Source of the DNA: Rhodococcus sp. OK302
Lineage (GTDB): Bacteria; Actinomycetota; Actinomycetes; Mycobacteriales; Mycobacteriaceae
Direction: 5' to 3'
Assembly: GCF_002245895.1 (NCBI RefSeq)
Contig: NZ_NPJZ01000001.1
Span: forward strand, 558,001 to 622,000
Length of the DNA: 64,000 nucleotides
Position 1 is the first letter of the stretch. Every line of letters begins with the position of its first letter. Below, one piece after another: positions 59,734-64,000 of this stretch. The position numbers and the translations under genes are program-made. The notes under the pieces were generated by a model, which had not been told where the DNA came from, ran no database searches, and saw only the letters and a program-made list of their open reading frames with translations.

Positions 59734-61049
59734 CCACTTCGCGATACCGAAAGTTCGCTCGACCCGCCGTCGCCGTGCTCCCACTCACCGTCGTCCTCGC
59801 CCTCGCCGGATGTAGTTCGTCCGACAACGACGAATCTTCCAGCGCCGGCGATGTCACCTACCCCACCGTGCCGTTCACCGCACCGGGCGAGGGCATTTCC
59901 CTCGGACACGACGATCAGGAAATCGGCGATACCATCCCGGAGCCACTGCACGTCGGTTCCATCATCCCGATCGCAGCTGATCGACTGCTCGGAGTCGAAG
60001 GCGGCTTCGGAAAACTCGAACTCAGCGTCAATGTCATCGACCCGAAAACCGGTGTAGCCGAAAGCCGTATCACCGTCGGACCGGGAATCTGGGATCCGGT
60101 CATTCACGGATTTGTCGGGGCAGCGCCCGAAGACCCAGCGGTGCTCGCCGCTGAAGTGTGGAGGCCTCGAGGTTCCCGTGGCGCAGCCGATTTCACGATC
60201 AGTACCTACTCCGGCAACTTGTTGGAACCGGCCGAGGTCGCGCTCCCGGACGTCGCCCGCGTGCATTCACGTCCCGGGTCCAACGCGGTCACGTCCGACG
60301 GCAAGTTCTTCGTCACCTGGGATGACGGTCTGTACGGCATCCGCGTCGTGGATCTTGAGAAGAAGGAAGCCAGCGGAGCCCTGCAAATCGTCGGTTGCGG
60401 ACCCTTTACCTGGATGGTCGGGCACGAACTGTACAGCGTGTGCGAGGACAGTCGTGAGCTGCTCCACGTCTCGATCAGCGACGACGGTGTTCCGACGGAG
60501 ACGGCTCGCTCCAAGGTTCTGCCCGATGATTTTGTCTCCACCCGCAAGGTCACCTGGGCCCCCGATGCACAGAAAGCGTTGTTGGTCAGCGAGAACGGCG
60601 ATGTGTACGTCTTCGACTTCTCCGACGGGCTACCGAAGGAGTCTGTCAAACCGATCGGAAACGCGGGTCAGGATTCTGGCCGGTTCTCCGAGAATGTCAT
60701 CAATGCCGACGCCACCCGTCTCGCAATTGCCTACACCGACAGCGCTGTTCACCCGGACTCTGCCCGCGGTGGCTCGTTGGTCAAGATCGATCTCTCCGAC
60801 GCCGCCACTTTCACTCCGGTGAAGAGTCTCTCGCTCACGGATCTCGGTCTCACCGATATCAAGAGCATGGTCTTCTCGGTCGACGGTGCCACCTTCTACG
60901 TACTTGGTACCGGACCGGAAGTCGACGGGTCCGCACCGCAGAAGATCGTGGGCTACAACGCAACTACCGGTGAACAGGTCAGCTCCGCTGAGGTCTCGGG
61001 AAATGTCGGTGATGTCAGCGGATTGATCACGCCGGAAGTAATCCGATGA
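59730..61049 (+). CDS. mauB: amine dehydrogenase heavy chain-like lipoprotein (MauB)
   Basis: This 439-residue protein has lipobox ALAGC (Cys28) and then repeated beta-propeller blades, for example KFFVTWDDGLYGIRVVDLEK, HELYSVCEDSRELLHVS and ALLVSENGDVYVFDF. It resembles the methylamine dehydrogenase heavy chain, which frames the substrate channel to TTQ. Classical heavy chains are soluble periplasmic proteins; the lipid anchor here is unusual. It overlaps mauA and the multicopper oxidase gene by four bases at each end. The amine substrate cannot be predicted. Confidence 0.78.
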   Translation: MTTSRYRKFARPAVAVLPLTVVLALAGCSSSDNDESSSAGDVTYPTVPFTAPGEGISLGHDDQEIGDTIPEPLHVGSIIPIAADRLLGVEGGFGKLELSVNVIDPKTGVAESRITVGPGIWDPVIHGFVGAAPEDPAVLAAEVWRPRGSRGAADFTISTYSGNLLEPAEVALPDVARVHSRPGSNAVTSDGKFFVTWDDGLYGIRVVDLEKKEASGALQIVGCGPFTWMVGHELYSVCEDSRELLHVSISDDGVPTETARSKVLPDDFVSTRKVTWAPDAQKALLVSENGDVYVFDFSDGLPKESVKPIGNAGQDSGRFSENVINADATRLAIAYTDSAVHPDSARGGSLVKIDLSDAATFTPVKSLSLTDLGLTDIKSMVFSVDGATFYVLGTGPEVDGSAPQKIVGYNATTGEQVSSAEVSGNVGDVSGLITPEVIR

Positions 61050-62653
61050 GTGGTCCCGGATCCGGTGCACGCAGTTCTATGTCGGTACAGCTGGGTCGGC
61101 GCCGATTCCTGAGCCTGGGTGCACTCGGCGCCGCGACTCTCGGAGTCGGAGCTGTCGGATCGATCGCCGGATGCAGTTCCACTGCAGCATCTCCGGCGCA
61201 GCCAACCGATCTCGACTACATTCTGCCGACCGATCCCGAGGTTGCTGCCGCAGAGTCGGCGCGGGCCTGGAACGGAAGCACCGCCGCGTTTGCTCTGACC
61301 GCCGGATTCTCGACGGTTGATCTCGGCGGACGCCTGGTGGACACGTGGACGTACGGCGGCGCTGCTGTGGCGCCGGAGCTTCGTTTGACCGCCGGTGACC
61401 GTGTCAAGGTCGCCGTCCACAATGCTCTCGAGACTGAAACCACGCTGCACTGGCACGGAATTCGCATCCGCAACGATATGGACGGGGCCGCACCCACCAC
61501 GCAGGCTCCGATCGGTGTCGGCACGACTTTCGACTACGACTTCGTCGCCCCGGATCCGGGAACACACTGGTATCACTCACACAGCGGACTACAGTCCGAC
61601 CGAGGTCTTTTCGGTGCCATGATCGTCGAGGATCCGAATGACACCAGCGGGGCAGATGCTGACGCTGTTCTGGTGCTCGATGATTGGCTCGACGGGCTGG
61701 GCACTAGCCCGGATTCTGTTCTGATGGCGCTCAATCCGGCAATCGCCGGTGGCCACGGTGGACACGGCGGTGCAGCATCGGCTCCTGCGGAGCATTCCGC
61801 AGGCGAGATGACACTGGCGCAGCAATTGGTGAATGCCGGCCACGGCTCGTCCGAGGTTCTCGGCGGGATGACACAGCACATTGCTTATCCGCTGCATCTG
61901 ATCAACGGGCGACCGCCCAATGATCCTGCCGTCGTCACCGCTGCCCCCGGCTCTGTCCTCAGGCTGCGAATCATCAACGCAGCAGCTGAGACTCCGTACC
62001 GATTCGCGGTGGCGGGACATGAGATGACGATTGTCGCGGCCGACGGTTACGACGTGGAACCGGCCACAGCCGACACGATCATCGTCGGCATGGCCCAACG
62101 CTACGACGTACTCGTAACAGTGAAGTCCGGATCGTGGCCGATCGTGGCCAAGGTCGAGGGCCGCGACGGCTATGCGTCGACGGTCCTGCGTAGCAACGAC
62201 GCATCGGCCCTGACGAATCCTGATGTAGGTGGATCGATTCCGGAACTGGGCGGCAAGCTGGTGCTCGAAAGTTCGCTTCGCCCCGCGCAAGCCGTGCGGC
62301 TCGAAACGAAATCGCCGGACCGCGACTACCGAATCGAGTTGATCCAAGCCGGTGATCGATACGTCTGGGGCATGGCCGGGGCGGATGCGGGAAAATTGAT
62401 CATGAAGCAGGGCGAGCGCGTTCGCATCACGATGAAGAACTCGTCCACAATGTGGCATCCGATGCACACTCACGGCCATACCTTCGCTGTTCCGGACTAC
62501 GGCGGACTTCGCCGCGACACCGTCAACGTCCTACCTGGCACCGAACTGGCCATCGAGTTCGATGCCGACAATCCAGGCGAGTGGATGTTCCACTGCCACA
62601 ATGCCTATCACTTCGAAGCGGGCATGACCGCAAACCTGCGTTACGTCCGCTGA
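61046..62653 (+). CDS. multicopper oxidase (Tat-exported lipoprotein)
   Basis: This 535-aa laccase-type oxidase has leader GRRRFLSLG (Tat) ending in lipobox SIAGC (Cys43). All four copper motifs are present: HWHG (H135, H137), HWYHSHSG (H177, H179), HPMHTHGH and HCHNAYHFEAGM (H516, C517, H518, H522, axial M527). A His/Gly loop (GGHGGHGG) may bind additional metal. Its place inside the amine dehydrogenase operon suggests it takes electrons from the cupredoxins to O2, or matures the enzyme. Confidence 0.9.
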   Translation: MSGPGSGARSSMSVQLGRRRFLSLGALGAATLGVGAVGSIAGCSSTAASPAQPTDLDYILPTDPEVAAAESARAWNGSTAAFALTAGFSTVDLGGRLVDTWTYGGAAVAPELRLTAGDRVKVAVHNALETETTLHWHGIRIRNDMDGAAPTTQAPIGVGTTFDYDFVAPDPGTHWYHSHSGLQSDRGLFGAMIVEDPNDTSGADADAVLVLDDWLDGLGTSPDSVLMALNPAIAGGHGGHGGAASAPAEHSAGEMTLAQQLVNAGHGSSEVLGGMTQHIAYPLHLINGRPPNDPAVVTAAPGSVLRLRIINAAAETPYRFAVAGHEMTIVAADGYDVEPATADTIIVGMAQRYDVLVTVKSGSWPIVAKVEGRDGYASTVLRSNDASALTNPDVGGSIPELGGKLVLESSLRPAQAVRLETKSPDRDYRIELIQAGDRYVWGMAGADAGKLIMKQGERVRITMKNSSTMWHPMHTHGHTFAVPDYGGLRRDTVNVLPGTELAIEFDADNPGEWMFHCHNAYHFEAGMTANLRYVR

Positions 62654-62680
62654 CAAGAACCGATTTCGAGAGGACCTCTC

Positions 62681-63025
62681 ATGAAAAAACTCGTTCCCAC
62701 TTTCCTCGCCGTCTGCGCCGCAGTGAGCCTCACCGCCTGCAGCAGCGAAAGCACTGCGTCCGCCGAACCCGCCGTTGTGATCGAGGTGAAGAACATGGCC
62801 TACACGCCGGCGTCGGTCACCATCCAGAAGGGCCAAACGGTCGAGTGGAAATTTGACGACGGTGGGCTTCCCCACGACGTGGTCGGTAACGGCGCATTGG
62901 AAGGAAAGCTGAAGAGCGAGTTGCTCACCGAGGGAACCTTCTCGTACACGTTCGACGACGCCGGGACCTTCACCTACCACTGCACGCCCCATCCGATGAT
63001 GGTCGGCACCGTGATCGTTCAGTAA
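62681..63025 (+). CDS. mauC: amicyanin-like cupredoxin lipoprotein (MauC)
   Basis: This 114-residue blue-copper protein has lipobox LTAC (Cys20). Type 1 copper ligands appear as H65 (LPHDVV) and C101-T-P-H104-P-M-M107, the same C-x2-H-x2-M spacing as amicyanin. In methylotrophs amicyanin takes electrons from TTQ. It is encoded after the oxidase and ends one base into the second cupredoxin gene. Confidence 0.85.
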   Translation: MKKLVPTFLAVCAAVSLTACSSESTASAEPAVVIEVKNMAYTPASVTIQKGQTVEWKFDDGGLPHDVVGNGALEGKLKSELLTEGTFSYTFDDAGTFTYHCTPHPMMVGTVIVQ

Positions 63026-63348
63026 TGAGGAGGTGGATCGCCGTTCTCGGCACTATTGCCGCGGCAGCATGTATTCCTGCTTGTGGCACAGAAGATCCCG
63101 CCCCCGACGTCGTGGTCGAGATCAGTAATGTTCAGTTCAGCCCGATGGATGTCACGACCTCGCGTGGCGGCACGGTCGAGTGGCGCTTCGACGACGGCGG
63201 GCTCCTCCATCATGTGGAATCACCGGGACTGTTCGACAGCGGCATCACCGGCGACGGCACCTACCGGCACACGTTCACCGACCCGGGTGTCTACGAGTAC
63301 ACGTGCTCCGTGCATCCCTACATGACCGGAATCATCACAGTCCTGTGA
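63025..63348 (+). CDS. second amicyanin-like cupredoxin lipoprotein
   Basis: This 107-aa blue-copper protein has lipobox IPAC (Cys20). Ligands are H62 (LLHHVE) and C94-S-V-H97-P-Y-M100. It is clearly paralogous to the preceding gene, sharing VEWxFDDGGL and the copper loop layout. ATG 63025 overlaps the previous TAA by one base. Two cupredoxins in series may set up a potential step between TTQ and the oxidase. Confidence 0.83.
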   Translation: MRRWIAVLGTIAAAACIPACGTEDPAPDVVVEISNVQFSPMDVTTSRGGTVEWRFDDGGLLHHVESPGLFDSGITGDGTYRHTFTDPGVYEYTCSVHPYMTGIITVL

Positions 63349-63385
63349 TCACTTTTCATGAACTACATACCTTTTGGAGGTTCTG

Positions 63386-64000
63386 ATGACTACCGTTCTC
63401 TCACACGGCCCACTCGAGACGGATGTCCCCGACATCCGCCCGACCCTTCAAGGCTCGGTTGGTACCGCCACCCGGGTGACACTGATTGCCGCGGGTGCCG
63501 CAGCCGGCGCCGGCATCGCAATCCTGTCAGGCCCTTCGAACATCACCGCTTTGACGATAGCAGTCGTCGGGGCAGGATTGGTGACGTCACTGGCAGCCAA
63601 TTGGTCGACCTGCGGCATGTCGGTTGCCGGCGTGGTGGCTGCACCGAAACAGCCTGACCGCAAGGGCTCTTCGACTCCCATCCGCCGTCTCGGTTGGCAC
63701 GCACTGGGTTCCGTCACAACAGGAGCCGTGACCGGAGCACTGATCGGCGGTCTGGGCGCAGCTGTCTCCGGCTACATTCCGATCGGCTGGGCTTTGGCAG
63801 CGTGGGCCGCCCTGGCGCTGGCATACGGACTGCACGAGTTGGGCGTCCTCAATTTGCCGACTCCGATGCGGCGCCAACAGCTTCCGCGCCATCTGCGTCG
63901 AACCATGGCACCGTGGAAGGTTTCACTGATTTTCGGCGCAATCATCGGGCCGGGATTTCTGATCTTCATCCGATCCAGCGCGTACTACCTGCTGGCGCTC
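63386..64000 (+). CDS. mauF: MauF-like polytopic membrane protein (partial)
   Basis: The frame starts at ATG 63386 behind TTGGAGG and runs to the window end (205 codons visible, no stop). At least four hydrophobic helices are seen, with a Cys in NWSTCGMSV reminiscent of the MauF/CcdA-type membrane proteins of mau clusters. MauF is required for amine dehydrogenase maturation in methylotrophs. The assignment relies on context as much as similarity. Confidence 0.55.
   Translation, partial: MTTVLSHGPLETDVPDIRPTLQGSVGTATRVTLIAAGAAAGAGIAILSGPSNITALTIAVVGAGLVTSLAANWSTCGMSVAGVVAAPKQPDRKGSSTPIRRLGWHALGSVTTGAVTGALIGGLGAAVSGYIPIGWALAAWAALALAYGLHELGVLNLPTPMRRQQLPRHLRRTMAPWKVSLIFGAIIGPGFLIFIRSSAYYLLAL

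Noticed and set aside
1..64000. Mobile elements or CRISPR arrays
   Set aside because: No transposase, integrase, phage protein or regularly spaced repeat series was seen.

Overview
The window is high-GC DNA from an actinomycete, most likely a Rhodococcus of the R. erythropolis/R. qingshengii group (inference). Supporting signs are steroid-ring genes (kstD, kshA), many FadD/FadE/MaoC-type CoA genes, a mycofactocin-type SDR, a ClpC2-like protein and a leaderless-looking promoter. No insertion sequence, phage gene, CRISPR array or rRNA was seen. The one RNA gene found is an initiator tRNA.

Layout. 1-5.4 kb: a histone-deacetylase-like amidohydrolase, an ECF42-type sigma factor with its DGPF partner, a DUF309/LON-domain pair and a mycofactocin-type SDR. 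5.4-9.4 kb: a steroid-ring block (kstD, IclR regulator, kshA) with an IclR-type palindrome between the divergent genes. 9.4-14.9 kb: a complete L-lactate module (lutABC, permease, FadR-type regulator) with the same operator before each divergent transcript. 14.9-20.8 kb: tRNA-fMet, a sortase-like protein and an Ala-rich wall protein, a peroxidase-like protein, an FMN reductase, a broken dienelactone hydrolase, a cold-shock gene, and a ClpC2-like gene whose promoter lies inside two palindromes. 20.9-30.1 kb: an eight-gene CoA-thioester catabolic operon controlled by a two-headed TetR protein. 30.2-37.3 kb: an FGE-like protein, lipases, a MobA-like transferase, a gluconate module (gntK, gntP, regulator) and gpsA. 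37.4-50.6 kb: an M50 protease/AAA ATPase pair, two secreted paralogues, an LLM monooxygenase, a TetR/FAD-dehydrogenase pair, an APC permease, a ferritin-VIT1 fusion, a lipoprotein and a YtrA-type GntR/ABC operon. 50.7-55.1 kb: a cobalamin riboswitch followed by btuFCD and a frameshifted metallo-beta-lactamase/CobU fusion.

The most striking region is 57.7-64.0 kb, cut by the window end. It encodes an apparent tryptophan tryptophylquinone (TTQ) amine dehydrogenase system: mauE, mauD, mauA (light chain with both candidate TTQ tryptophans), mauB (heavy-chain propeller), a multicopper oxidase, two amicyanin-like cupredoxins and a MauF-like membrane protein. TTQ enzymes are best known from Gram-negative periplasms. 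Here the heavy chain, oxidase and both cupredoxins carry lipoboxes, suggesting a membrane-tethered amine-to-oxygen electron chain in a Gram-positive-type cell envelope. A divergent APC permease and IclR regulator sit next to it and may handle uptake and control.
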